From Nautilus pompilius (taxonomy: Eukaryota > Mollusca > Cephalopoda > Nautilida > Nautilidae): a DNA stretch of 64,000 bases. Numbering within the stretch: the first letter of the stretch is position 1; the number at the start of each line of letters is the position of its first letter. The notes under the pieces were generated by a model. It searched no databases, was not told the DNA's origin, and was given only the letters and a program-made list of their open reading frames with translations. Location: positions 310,001 through 374,000 of the forward strand of contig JACATO010001115.1 in NCBI GenBank assembly GCA_018389105.1, in the 5' to 3' direction. Shown piece after piece: positions 51,621 through 63,210 of this stretch. A program made the position numbers and the translations under genes.

Positions 51621-53571
51621 ATTATATACATTTATTAGGTTTTCCAAGTTTGGAATTCAAACACTCGGTTAAGGTTTTAGATGGCAACAGTTTTCTGAGT
51701 ATCCATACTAGGGACTAACGTGGCTTAACAATGAATTTGTAAATAAATATCTGGCAGTGTTGGTTCACAGTGAGTGTGTTTAAAATTGTGGTTTAATAGG
51801 TTTAAAAAAACAAAAAAACTTTGAATACACTACTTAAAGTAGTGTTGCATTATTTTCTGCAAGCCTATTGTAAACTTTTAACAGAATTTGAACACTTCAG
51901 GCTTGATTCTGTAGTCAGTCCAGTGTGACTCCATGTGATTTTCCAGACCCATGGTGATAAACGTGAACTGTTTTATGAGATCTTGGAAAAGCAAGCATGA
52001 TTTTTGTTTTTGAAAGATGTTGAAATGTTTTTCATTTTCACCACTTGGTTCTGCGTGAATGTCAGGGTCATGAGAACTGACCTGACCAGCAAGAGCAGAG
52101 AACACAAACCGTTCATGTTGTTTTTCTTCAAATTTCTTTAATAAATTGAAGTGTAAAGAGGAGGGAGATTTTTTTTATAGACAGTGTTATTTATGAGTCA
52201 TTAGGTTATTAATTTTCTAAACGGTGTAAAGCAAGCACAGTTTAATCAAGTGTGGCGCTGCATTTACAATTGGAACTGCCTAAACGCAGATTCCATCGTA
52301 TCACTGTTGGGGTACACCTCAGGTTATAGAATTTAAGGGAAGATTCTGGCTAATTAGTAGCCACAACATGCTCCAGACTAGCATCATCACAAATCACTGC
52401 TTTTTGAATAAACAACATTCAAAATTTCTTTATTTCTGCACAGCCTAGACTACATTTCTAAAAATGACAAATGTACAAAAAAGTCTTTACAAATCTTCCA
52501 TGACACAATACCAATTTCCATGACTTTGGTATTCTACCTGCGTACAAAATTTAATACTATTTAGGTATTTATATCACACAAAACATGAGTGCAGAGGTAG
52601 GAAAAAAGCTAAAAGGAATTTAAATCAGTTGTAGCACTTGATTGAAAATGTTTAAAGGAATCCCTTGTGCATAGGTATTAGGTATTGATCTGTATCTAGA
52701 ATTCTAAAATGTGTATGAATGGAAAGTCACAGACAGACAAATCTAGTGCTTGATTTTTGGTACATGCACCTTTTTAATGATGGTTGCTATTATGTTCTCA
52801 CATTTAGATTATTTATGCTGTAAAAACCATCTAATAACAGTCTACCAATGACTAAAGAAATGTTTCCTTATATTGAGAGTTGCTCTAAACACCCAAAACA
52901 ATTTCTGCAGATTAAAATCTCCTCTAAATAAAAATAATTTAGTATGATAGGACATGATATCTTGTATAAATTACAAATTTTCAGACTGAAGTTAAACAAA
53001 TATTGTCCATGAGGACACTTTTAAAATAATTTTCTGTAATGTGGCTGATTTTTAAAGCTACTTGCAAGAAAACAAGCAGCAAATATTTATTATTATGGGT
53101 TAATGATAAGTAGTTTGGAATAGTGTTAATGAAAATTTAACACAAATCTGTATGGTATCAACAGATAATGAAGTGCTTTGCGTTCCACCATCATTGTATT
53201 TGTGAGACATTTAGGTTAGTGCACAAAAAAATAGCTTATTATAAATTTGTTGAGTAAAAAGGTCCAAATGCCGACATCTACAATCAGTTTTTGGTACTAA
53301 ACATAAAACACAGCCATACTGAAAAATGATCATCATGGCAAGACAATTATTGCATGTGCTGACTTATGTTGACTGGCCTCACTCAGATGATAAATAAATA
53401 AATAGAATGTGATGATTTTCATTTTCTAATCAAGTCTCTTGAAACGAAAACATCGCTTTAAATTTTCAATGACACAAGAACGTGGTTTGTGTGTGCACCC
53501 CACCACCTTATTTTAGATTCTGAAACACTATTAGTAGAGTCTTTGATTACAGACAAATTTCAACTGTGTGG
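51621..53571. other. Spacer between the LINE relic and TMEM260, including its 3' UTR
   Basis: AT-rich. A 75-codon minus-strand frame (51878-52105, GLENHMESHWTDYRIKPEVF) looks protein-like but is unassigned. The part nearest TMEM260 should be its 3' UTR; an AATAAA on the minus strand lies at 53091-53086, about 480 nt past the stop. Confidence 0.5.
53086..53091 (-). terminator. Candidate TMEM260 polyadenylation signal
   Basis: AATAAA on the minus strand about 480 nt downstream of the TMEM260 stop codon; one of several possible hexamers. Confidence 0.25.
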
Positions 53572-53814
53572 TCACAAATTTTGCCTCTGCTTCTGGACTG
53601 ATTCCAGAGATTTGATGGCAAGTTGAATGTTGTTAATCTCAGGGTCTCTTGGTGCAGCTGCAGCATACAATGACAGGTGGGTGATGCTTGAGTCTAGTAG
53701 TCTATCTTTGTCCACTTGGTGATGGAAATGCAGCAGCTTTTCACATACAAGAGCAAAATTTTTGTGCCAGAATGTGGGGAATGTTTGGTGGTAGTCCAAG
53801 GCTGCTTTGTACAA
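53572..53814 (-). CDS. TMEM260: TMEM260 exon M (last coding exon, 80 residues and stop)
   Basis: Encodes [20 protein letters not shown] and [10 protein letters not shown], matching human [20 protein letters not shown] and AIACERMLRL, then a helical tail ending QKQRQNL. TGA stop at 53574-53572. A tetratricopeptide-like helical repeat is plausible here. Confidence 0.94.
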   Translation of the reverse strand: MYKAALDYHQTFPTFWHKNFALVCEKLLHFHHQVDKDRLLDSSITHLSLYAAAAPRDPEINNIQLAIKSLESVQKQRQNL

Positions 53815-56800
53815 CTGGAATGGAAAACTGGGCATTTTTAAACAAGGCTCATCGAGAAAACTAACATTATGGTGTTCTTATCTGGTTCAGTGGAATGGGC
53901 TGAGAGATATAAAAAAGAGGAAACATCATGGTTGTAGAATAAACCAAGATAATTGTAAAAGAGATGTTGAAAACTACAGTCTGTCTATGGTAGAATAAAA
54001 CATGACATGCATCCTGCCGAGTACGGGCAATATGCTAAAACTGCTTATTCTATGGTTGCGTAAACAAATTTATGACAAATCAGTTTTTATTGTAAATTCT
54101 TCAAATGAACTTCTGTAGACTAAAACTAAACATGGCATTAAAGGTAACACCAGCAGTGGGATGCCTTTGTCAAATCCTCATAAACAAGGATAGATATGTT
54201 AATTCATTGTTGGTAGATTAATACTTTATTAAACAATTTCATTATTTCAACAACATATTGTCACAAAATTAATATTTACTGATCTTTTTTGTGATTTGAT
54301 CACAGTGTCTAGTACAGTAAAAAAATCTTACCTCATAGGAATGCAGTAGAAAATGTGTTTTTTTATGAAGATCCTGACTCTCTTCTGCACATTCATACAT
54401 GAACAAAGCACTGCTAATTCTGAGGGGGAAAAAGTAGAATCATATGAAAGACAATGCTTAATTGTGCACAAATGAAAAAAACACTTGAGTACCTGTTTAA
54501 TTGCTAAACTCTGACTTACTTGCTATTCCACATCTCATCACTAGCAACTTTCTCCCAGGATTTTGGATCATATCTGAAAAAAAAAACGGGTGTGTGTGTA
54601 AAGTCTGGTGAGAATGATCCTCCCTCTAAGAAACTGAAATATTAGTAAAATTAATTCTGAAGATGCAGATTAGCATTTTTAAAAGAATTTTTAATTATTG
54701 GATTAATTAAGTTTTAACAGTACCAGAAAACATTATTTGTATTGGTAATCAAATTTCAATAGTAGTTTACATTCTTAGTATTAACAGAGATATTTAAAAG
54801 ATTAACATGAATTCTGATGTCAGCAAGGATTAGTGTGGAGTTAAGCTCATGGGTCCACTTGCCTATGAGATGAACATGTTTCTCTGTAACAAATGCAAAC
54901 CACATCTGTTGGTGTCTAAGATCTAGACAGATATAGAATCACAATGTTACTGGCTGAAGGACTAACCCATTGTTGGTCTGATGCAGCAAGTATATATGTA
55001 GACTTCTCTCAGTCAGCAATTTTGTATTTATTTATTTTGAACCTTGTTTACAAGTAAACAGTTATTTAATTTAATTACATATTAGTTCCCAAAGCTATTG
55101 CAGACAACACCAAAATAACCAATGACAGAATAGTTTTAAGCCAGCGAGGAACATCTTTCCTCGGGGAAGACAGACAATGACAAACTACTTCATATATAAT
55201 TAATAAAAAGAATATAAAGTTTAACATTTTAAACTCTATAAGTAGGTGTAGATTGATGAGAGAGACCAAATAATGATCAACTCGCTCAAAAGTATATGCA
55301 TATTTCTATGGTGGCTCAATGATCATTACTGACTTATTCCTATGTGAATGCCTCAAATACCTACCTCTTTTATTTAAAATTATACTAAGAAAGCTCCTCC
55401 AACTATCTTGGTTTGATAATAGTCCACTGTGTAAGCCTGATACATCAGAAAGTTCACAATACTCACCCCTCAAATGGGTAGGTCCAGTTGAATCCCAGCC
55501 AACTTGTCTTAGTTACCCATGCTGCCAGATCCACAACAGTATCAAACTGAATGAACTGGGAGCAACTTCCAAAAGGCCACAATTCGTACCCTGTGCGCCA
55601 AGAAGGCTCCCGCTCTTGGATGCCAACACACGAAAAAATTGGACCCCTGGAACATTTTAAGCAAAGTTACATTTTGTTAACTGCTTCATTACCATCATGT
55701 GAAAGTTTGGTTTTAAATAAATGTCACAGGCCAGGTACCTTCTGGTGGTGCACAACTATGCACTGCATCTGAAATCCAGTCTTATTTAAATAATACAGTG
55801 GACCCTTCATTTACCATAAGAAGTGTTTAAAATATTTCAAAAGTAAATCACTTTTCATAGTTACTAAAAACTAACCGAACAGCAGGTGACTGAATGATCT
55901 TTGTAGTCCATGCTGTTATTTCACTTGTTTCTCCACTTGACATTTTAAAAACTGATATTGTCATCAAGATGGTATAGAAAATTTTCCTTTACTTAGAAAT
56001 GAAGAAAAAAATTACAGATGTCAGTAACAGGAAGATTTTTGATAAAAATTGTATTTATCATTCTAGTTAACTGTTGCTGCACATGCACATTCCTTGGGAA
56101 AATGTTTTAAATTCTGGTTGTCTGACTTGCCTTTAGTATATAGTTTATTTATTTTTACATTTGGTAATTAATTACACCAATGATGTAAAATCATTTTCAG
56201 TAAGTTCAGAGAATAAATGAAGGTAAAGAGGATGGATTCTCAAGGACAGAAAAAAGAACCAACCTCTGATAGTTGACATCTAGAAAATGCCGAAAATTGA
56301 AAGACAGTTGACCATCTTGTTCCTCATTGGTAAAATGTAAGAAGTCGCCAGGAAAGATGATCCCAGGATGGTGTTTCCGCATCATTGGAACTGACCACTG
56401 ATATGTCAGAACCTTATGGGAAAAAAATGCAAATATAACTGCTGATAACGATACAGCATATCTGTTATCTTGTAGAGGTCAGAGATCCCCCCCAAAAAGT
56501 ATTTTTTAAGCTTAGAATTGATCGTTTCATTGGACACAAAATATTCTGTTCCCATTTAAAAAAAATTTATTTACAATTAAAAGATAAGATAATGTGCTGG
56601 GAAAATTTGTTTCAAAAATGTGACGTTACTGTCCAAACATGAATGGTGGCACCAATGAAGTAGAAAACAAATAAAAGTAAAAGGCCCCAAGAGAATAATT
56701 AACCAGATGTATTGTGCATGCCAAAAACAGAAACTATCTGCTTTAATCTAGAATGAGCTAATTGTCTATGAAACTGGAAATTAACCACACTTAAAACTGA

Positions 56801-59800
56801 ACAGGGCTGAGATGACTAGAGGGTTGCTGCCGTAGTTGAGAGTATAGCCATTAGAAAAAACCCAGCAAAATTAAAGTTTACCTCTTGATCAAATACCTTT
56901 ACATCAGGTCGGACATTTTCACACAGGTGCAGATATCTACAAAGCAAATTGATTTTTCACCTGGTTAAAAAAAATATGCTCAATACATTAGAAATCTTTT
57001 TTGTTTAGAAAAAATTTATAAAGGAAATAACGGGACTTTTCTTGTCCGAATCTTTCATCGGGGATTACTGATAAAGGTTGAGAGACAATTGTCTATGTTT
57101 GAATAGAGTATAGCAGCAGTACCAAACGAAATGATAACCTATGCATACCTGAAAATATTGGAGGGCAGATCTCCTCTGGTCAGCACAGTGGCATTAGCTG
57201 GCAGACTATCAAGGACAGCACGGCCATAGCTATATACCACAACATCATGACTCTTGTCACAAAGAGGATAGTTCCTGTGCTAATAAAGGAGTGATAATGA
57301 CAACAAAAGTGCCATCATAAAAAAGAAAAACTGACATGTTTTGGAGCTTTAACTGTTAGGTTAAACCCATTTGTGGACTCTTTCTTACAGCTCTTCAAGT
57401 TTGTCTAGGTATTGAGGGAATCATATCAGGTTGATCAACATTTTACACGCACACTTCAAAATATGTCAAATTAATACAATATCTCAATAACTCCTCTTAC
57501 AGCAAAAAAGCATAGGTAATTTCTTGTAGGCCAGTAAACTATCACACAATAGCTAAACTACAAATTAGAACTTTTGTTTATATTGTCAGCACTTAGTTTC
57601 TCGTGATTTGCACAAGCGGAACTAGGTTTTGCTTAATTATTCTGGACTCGTATGATGACAATTCATGCCTAAGGCAACAGCAGCAGTAATGATGGAGTCA
57701 GCACAATCTATGTTGCCTTCATTATAGTTATTAATTCTAAATTTCTTGCACGTGGACACAGTCTTTTCCTGAATTGGCATGTTTAATAAATCATTTTTTT
57801 TATTAATAGAGAGACAGTGAAAAGAAAAATACATACCGACCGACTGTTGGTAAATAAACACAAGACAACGAACAACAATAGATGACAATTCAGAATTTTC
57901 CTAAGCCAAATTCACTAGAGCTCAATTTGCTTACATTTGAAGTCTTTCTGTCTCTTTACCTAAGTAGGCAGAAACTTGTATAGGTAAATATTTTGGGAAT
58001 AAGCATTACTTACATGTAAGATCTAACCGTAATCCACATTTCACAAATACTGTTTTAAACATTTATCATGAGTGTTACACCTTTAAATACATTAAAGAAC
58101 ATCAGCGCTAGTTTCAGTTGGCAGCTCATTTAGTTGTTTGTGCCAGCAATTTGTCTTTGTGAGTTATAGTAGAAACTAAAACCAAATGGCACTGTACAAG
58201 GAAAACCATTGCCAATAAACTATGTGATGATGCATAAAAGCTTCAGCAACAGATTATTAGCATAAGATATCATTTTCCTTGAAAAGAAAACCACCACACC
58301 CACAGCTGCTTAAATGCAACTCTGGATAATTTTGTATGCCTTTGCCTTTTTTTGTAAGACAACTCAGAAACTGTAAGTTGACTTGTCTCCATTTACTCAC
58401 CACTTGGTAGATCAGAAATGCAACAGAGGCGACCAGGCTGAGTTTTCTTATAGCAGAATATCTTTTCTCCAGCCAACTGTCTTGTGAAAACGAGAAAGGA
58501 GGGGAAAAAACAAAAAAAATATTAAAAATTTGGAAATCTACTGGATACAACAAAAAAAAAAAAAGGATAGTCATAATTGTCTGTTAATGGAAAAGGATAC
58601 TAAAAAAATTAAACAACAGTAACAAAAAAGAAGCAATGAAATGAAGTTTGATGAATTAATATCATAACTTAGGATGGTCCAATGGTGGTTAGGCTAGGGC
58701 TACTGAGGTTGAAGACCCAAGTTCTAATCCCAGCTGGGAAAAGCTCGATTTGGCATGGTTTCTTCTTCACCAGAGTTGTAGTAGTGACTTTCGATAAAGT
58801 CATTCCCCATGTTTGTGACACTCAGATGATTACACATCTAGGAAGGATCCAGCCTCCCACAAAGTACTATTTTGGCCAATGATAAATGTCTCATCCACGC
58901 CACAACATAGTACTCACAATGTTGTAACCTATTAAAATCCTTTAAAATATTTTTTAAACTTTATTCAAAAAAAAAAATCAATATAAGTGGGTGATTCCTG
59001 CCACTGACATAACATATTATCTTTTTCAACAGTGAGCCAGACACGAAACAAAAAACTAACTAGATCTTTGGAAGTTAAAACATTAAGTCTGATCATGAAA
59101 TCTCAGTTAAGGTGAGGAGTCAAGAGTGACTGCTACTTCCCAGCAAGATCAACTATTGTGGCTCTAATGCCTTCAGACGTTATCTGCACGTGATAGGTAA
59201 TCACAATGATTAGGCGGTAAGTAAAGAAACAGTGTGAACTCTCATGTGTGTGTGTGTCACAATGGTTCCATGACTTGTTACGGTCTTAAGATGACACTAA
59301 GTCTCATGAGAAACCTGTCAGGTTTAGACCATGTTTCACACACACAAAGAAACTACTATTGTGTACCACTCACCAAACCATGTCACTGTAAGTAAGAGAG
59401 GCCAAAATTGCAACAATAATGTCACTTTGCATCCAGAAACGTTCCACCTGAAGAGAGTGAGAGAAAATAAATAATATAAATATTTAATTTCATTAGAAAT
59501 CCATGCAATCAGCTAATGGGTAAACTGCTTTGGATAGATGAAAAGTTAACAAACTCACTTGTAAGAGTCTTTGCCAGAACTGAATGAATGCCTTCGATAA
59601 CAGATCTTGTAACTTCATAGAGCACACTTCTTGGACAGGCAGAGTTAAATAAATTTTAAAGAATCTTTTAATCATGCCTGAAACATTCCTGCCACAGAGT
59701 GTCATTAATTAAACCCAACTTTTGGTTGCTTCACTTTTATTCTTGTCTAACGGATCTCAAATAAATCCTAATCAAGATATCTGGTTCAGATGTAATGTTT

Positions 59801-62800
59801 TACTTTTGTGAAAGTCCAATTATTACTAAAAATGTATGTATAAAAATATATTAAAACAACAGTAAAATTCAGTATGTCAGATGAAATGTGTGGTTTTAAT
59901 TTGTGTAGATAAACAAACAATACAAATAATTAGATAATCAAACTTCTTGAAACTAACAGATTTCTAAATGTAGAAATTCCAAACCAAATAATAAATAGAA
60001 AGTAAACCACCAAATTTGAAGGCACTCAAAATAATGAGAATCCTCTGGCCATTTCCCTTTCTATTCCAATCAATGTACTGTCCCTTTTGAAGTTATTCTT
60101 TAACTATCGACCCTCCGAACATCTAATCAAAAAGCATCCAAATATTCAGCCTTTCCTTTTGATGTCTGATAATTGTATCAAATCTAAATCTACTGCCAGA
60201 AAAAGAAAAAAAAAACAAATAAATTTTGCTTTTGGCAATTTTTTCCATCATTTAATAGATGTTGTTGGCTTGGTAACTACTAAATGACAGCCAATTTCCA
60301 TGATTAGCAATCAAAGAAATTAATTCCTAAGTTCTCACCTTATCAGTAGTCGCTCCCATCCAGAAAATGTAATACTTAATATGTGCAAACAATCAGACAG
60401 TTTCTCAGATGGCTACACAAAATGCACCTACTTGATTGAAATTAAATAAAAATAGCCAGTGGAAGTGATAATGTGGACCATCATAATCTATCTGTAGTAT
60501 AGATGAAAGTGGTCATTAAATCACTTCAGTGGCCAGCCATTTTCAACCAATTCGTCTTAGCCAGTTTCAGCCAACTTGAACAGGAAAAGATTCTAATGCA
60601 AAATATGTGGAATAAGAATTTTTTTAGTATAAATTAATGTACATATATAGGTTTATTATTAAAAATGCTCTGAAATACTTAATTTTAGGTGACATTTTTT
60701 CTCATAAACTAAATCGGTGTTTCACCTTTAATTATTTCCAGTTACAATCCACCAAAATTGGGAGGCATGCCATGGAAATTATTCAATTATTATTGAGACT
60801 TTTAAACTACAGCTATACCAGCATGTGAAGTAGTGCTAATTGGCTTTATATTCACTTCGCCATATTTAATATAACGTAAGTTTGAGCCTTGGTGTTTTAT
60901 AAGACTAGAGTCCCTCTTTACTTAAAAAAAAAACAAAAATCAGGTAAGTTTTGGAGTATGAAGGTTTTGCAAAGTAAACCTGTACTTCGCTTTAAATAAT
61001 CAGAAAAGAATAACAGATCAATAAATGCTAGTGTAGTGGTAGTGACGACACCTTGTATTTTTAAGATTGTGATAATAGTGTTGTGCTGTAAAACAGTTCA
61101 TATGCCTGACCTTATTACAATTTAAAGGTATTTACTCTTTATTCGCTACATGCTTACATTATTTTTAAATGAAACACTATAACTGCTTGTAAAATCTATG
61201 TAGAAGGAAAAACAAGGTCAAGCAGAGTTTAAGGCAAAATGTATTTTTTTGTTTTATCTAAAGTATGGTTAAAGTGAATACTTCTTTGAGATGAAGATCA
61301 CACTGTATAGCTCTGCCCTCTGGGCTATTTTACATCAAAGTAATCAGTATAATGTATCTTTCAGCTGCACTGTACAAAACGTAGTAATTAATGTGTCTGA
61401 TCATATTTTTAGAGAGGTCATGTCTGTCAGTTTGGCTAAATAGTAGCAAACAAAAAGGTACTTACAACTCCTAACAGTAGTGGATTGTTCACATCTAGAT
61501 TTGCTCTCCAGGTAAATACCACAATGTACACACACAGCATCACCAGGCAAATGCTTACACTAGTGCAATATCCAGCTCTTAATCTGAAAAAAGAAAGAAA
61601 CAAAAACTCCTTAGCTATTCACTTTGACTGTTAAAGAATAAAAGCACATCCAGCTAAACTTTTTCTTAAAAAAATTTTTCTAAAAGCAATTGACTGTCAT
61701 CAGGTGTTCAGCCTCCCGAGTTGCAGCAGGAAAGTGTCTGTATGAAGTCATGTCTACCTTCCTGTCTTTATAGCAAGATCTATCATGTTTGAACTGTTAT
61801 GGCTGTTTTCAAAGGTCACCAGTGTAAATTATCAGCAAGAAGAAAACTGTTGAAAATTCTCGTAAGCCTTCTCTTGAAACTGTTTTCAAAACCTACTTAG
61901 CGCATCTGCATGAGTGGATATTGTGTAATAAAAATATAATGCTTTTTCTATTTTCAAGCAACCACTGCTGCCAAATAAAAACAACAGAGTAATGTAGACA
62001 AACAATTTATTAACTAAATAAATACAAAATAATAATCTTTTTATTTTATGGAGGTGCTTTTTTTATTAACTTACTTTAAAAAAAAATTTTTTTTACTTTT
62101 CTTGGAGTTGGAAACAACCAGTCAGAAAATCTAACAAATCAGGAAACTTAGAACACTTGTCTATAGTAAATGGTGGGGGGGGGATTACTTAGTACTTGCC
62201 TTCTGGCTTCAAGTCCACAACTTAAAACTGCCAAAATAGGTGCAGCTGGAGTCAAATTGGTCCACACATGAAGCAGGTGGCACCTGAAAAAAAAAAAAAA
62301 AAAACCAAAGGATAAACTTTATTTCAAATCTATCTTAACATTTTGTCATATCAATCTTGACAGAATTGTTATGTTTTTGCATGACAGTAAGTAAATACAC
62401 AAGTTTGAAGCCCAAACAGGGCTTGCTTTCTATCTGTCTATTTGTCTCTCTGTTCTTTCTCTTAGATTATCTTCTCTTGATGGTTTCAGCAGACAGTGAT
62501 GCATAGTTTACATAAAGACAAAACGCAGAAAGCCATATTTATATTGAATAACAAATCAAAGAAAAAGTGTTAGTATATGGATCTGGACTGTAATCAAAAG
62601 TGAATCTTGAAATTAAACTTGTTTCTCAAAAATCTCTTACAAATTATAGTTGGCAACTCTGCAAGGGTCACATTATCTTATGGTACCTCAAACCTTGTAG
62701 GAAACCTGGTCCCTTTTGATCTTTTCCCTAAAAAGAAAGAAAATTTAGCTTCAATGTCAAGTAAACAAAATTAGCTAATTTTAAAATTTATATTTAAAGT

Positions 62801-63210
62801 TGATATATAAACACAAACAACAAAAACAAAATTCTGGAATTAAGCTAAACTCTCTGGCCTACTCTTGCAGAGGTTTAATGGAGGAATTCCTGTAAAGTTT
62901 TCATTTAACATTTCTAAAAAAAGTTTATTTTATTGTTGTTTTCACTCTTTTTGTCTTTACAACATAATTTCATCCTTTTATTCTTTCCTTAATTTAAATT
63001 TATTCCCACCAGTTCAAATATTTCACTCACCAGGTCAAATGTTCCATATTCAGCCCTGATCACGTGTTTTAGAAACCCACTGATGGTTCTTTGGTCTCCC
63101 CAGGTCCACCTGGCAATATTCAGGTAAGCACTGACCACCAGGTAAAGGTATGGAATAAGGCCAGCCATAAACATCAAGCCCAGGACAAAAGTGGTGTGTA
63201 GATGCAGCAT
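53572..63210 (-). CDS. TMEM260: TMEM260, ER protein O-mannosyltransferase (C-terminal 490 residues; gene continues right)
   Basis: TMEM260 is a multi-pass ER glycosyltransferase reported to O-mannosylate IPT/TIG domains of plexins and MET-family receptors. Exons, 5' to 3' on the minus strand: 63210-63031, 62727-62687, 62283-62200, 61583-61466, 59447-59374, 58476-58401, 57279-57149, 56936-56882, 56412-56264, 55646-55467, 54573-54520, 54419-54332, 53814-53572. They total 1473 nt with a TGA stop and join in one frame. Human-like blocks: [112 protein letters not shown] and [14 protein letters not shown]. Human is about 707 residues, so roughly 215 N-terminal residues (catalytic DUF2723 part) lie outside. 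Introns are long and the third one here is GC-AG. Confidence 0.94.
54332..54419 (-). CDS. TMEM260: TMEM260 exon L
   Basis: Encodes [20 protein letters not shown] then THFLLHSYE, matching the human [20 protein letters not shown] region. Donor GAG|GTAAGA, phase 0 out. Confidence 0.9.
54520..54573 (-). CDS. TMEM260: TMEM260 exon K
   Basis: Encodes [17 protein letters not shown], matching human FDPSSWESVANEEMWQA. Phase 2 at both ends. Confidence 0.94.
54574..55466 (-). other. TMEM260 intron between exons J and K
   Basis: GT-AG intron of 0.9 kb. A 64-codon minus-strand frame (55075-55269) is hydrophobic at its end but unrecognised. Confidence 0.6.
55467..55646 (-). CDS. TMEM260: TMEM260 exon J
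   Basis: Encodes [20 protein letters not shown] then [12 protein letters not shown], matching human FVCIGIHEGDPTWKKNY and SLWPWGSCDKLV. Donor GAGGG|GTGAGT, phase 2 out. Confidence 0.93.
55647..56263 (-). other. TMEM260 intron between exons I and J
   Basis: GT-AG intron. At 55793 the sequence TACAGTGGACCCTTCATTT resembles one pogo/Tigger-type end; no matching partner was found. Confidence 0.55.
56264..56412 (-). CDS. TMEM260: TMEM260 exon I
   Basis: Encodes [20 protein letters not shown] and [14 protein letters not shown], matching human [20 protein letters not shown] and VTFNLYHFLEVN. Donor AGAG|GTTGGT, phase 2 out. Confidence 0.94.
56413..56881 (-). other. TMEM260 intron between exons H and I
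   Basis: GT-AG intron of 469 bp, no recognised element. Confidence 0.75.
56882..56936 (-). CDS. TMEM260: TMEM260 exon H
   Basis: Encodes [19 protein letters not shown], matching human RYMHYCEGLRPDISLVDQE. Phase 0 out, donor GAG|GTAAAC. Confidence 0.95.
57149..57279 (-). CDS. TMEM260: TMEM260 exon G
   Basis: Encodes [20 protein letters not shown] and [15 protein letters not shown], matching human [20 protein letters not shown] and DAIILLRGDLPGNSL. This is the start of the luminal C-terminal part. Confidence 0.95.
57280..58400 (-). other. TMEM260 intron between exons F and G
   Basis: GT-AG intron of 1.1 kb, no recognised element. Confidence 0.7.
58401..58476 (-). CDS. TMEM260: TMEM260 exon F
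   Basis: Encodes [20 protein letters not shown] then LIYQV, a membrane segment matching human LEWLSATLFVVYQI. Acceptor AGACAG, phase 0 out. Confidence 0.88.
58477..59373 (-). other. TMEM260 intron between exons E and F
   Basis: GT-AG intron containing a SINE (58670-58890) and a short (GT)n tract near 59247-59258. Confidence 0.7.
58670..58890 (+). repeat. tRNA-derived SINE, copy 7
   Basis: Head GGTGGTTAGGCTAGGG (A-box-like) and AAGTTCTAATCCCAGC (B-box-like), then GTTGTAGTAGTGACTTTCGA and GACACTCAGATGATTACA from the shared body. Confidence 0.72.
59374..59447 (-). CDS. TMEM260: TMEM260 exon E
   Basis: Encodes [20 protein letters not shown], matching human [20 protein letters not shown]. Donor TTTG|GTGAGT, phase 2 out. 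Confidence 0.95.
59448..61465 (-). other. TMEM260 intron between exons D and E
   Basis: GT-AG intron of 2.0 kb, AT-rich, nothing recognised. Confidence 0.65.
61466..61583 (-). CDS. TMEM260: TMEM260 exon D
   Basis: Encodes a membrane helix ([16 protein letters not shown]) followed by [14 protein letters not shown], matching human RANLDISKPLFMGV. Donor GTT|GTAAGT, phase 0 out. Confidence 0.94.
61584..62199 (-). other. TMEM260 intron between exons C and D, GC-AG type
   Basis: Starts GCAAGT after AGAAG and ends TTTTCAG. The border is forced by reading frame. Confidence 0.85.
62200..62283 (-). CDS. TMEM260: TMEM260 exon C, GC donor
   Basis: Encodes [20 protein letters not shown]. Ends AGAAG with intron start GCAAGT, a textbook GC donor. 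The nearby GTACTA donor would bring a TAG into exon D, so frame requires GC. Confidence 0.88.
62284..62686 (-). other. TMEM260 intron between exons B and C
   Basis: GT-AG intron, with a long A run on the plus strand next to its acceptor; nothing else recognised. Confidence 0.7.
62687..62727 (-). CDS. TMEM260: TMEM260 exon B (41 nt)
   Basis: Encodes [13 protein letters not shown] and a split codon. The donor GAG|GTACCA was chosen because the upstream CAAG|GTTTGA would put a stop into exon C. Confidence 0.75.
62728..63030 (-). other. TMEM260 intron between exons A and B
   Basis: GT-AG intron of 303 bp, nothing recognised. Confidence 0.7.
63031..63210 (-). CDS. TMEM260: TMEM260 exon A (60 codons)
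   Basis: Acceptor TTTTTACAG, donor CTG|GTGAGT, phase 0 at both ends. A membrane helix ([19 protein letters not shown]) precedes the signature [19 protein letters not shown]. The opening ATG is an internal methionine, not the gene start. Confidence 0.95.

Noticed and set aside
55075-55269. Hydrophobic 64-codon minus-strand ORF in a TMEM260 intron
   Set aside because: Lies inside an intron fixed by flanking exons and resembles nothing known; likely chance.
55319-55660. 113-codon plus-strand ORF opposite TMEM260 exon J
   Set aside because: Antisense shadow; the minus strand carries the conserved protein in the correct frame.
55793-55830. Tigger-like end (CAGTGGACCCTTCATTT) in a TMEM260 intron
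   Set aside because: Only one end visible, no partner or coding remnant; too weak to annotate as an element.
62193-62197. GT donor (CAA|GTACTA) for TMEM260 exon C
   Set aside because: Leads to TAG in exon D; the GC donor is required.
62694-62695. TMEM260 exon B ending at the upstream CAAG|GTTTGA donor
   Set aside because: Would read a stop in exon C; the GAG|GTACCA donor keeps the frame.
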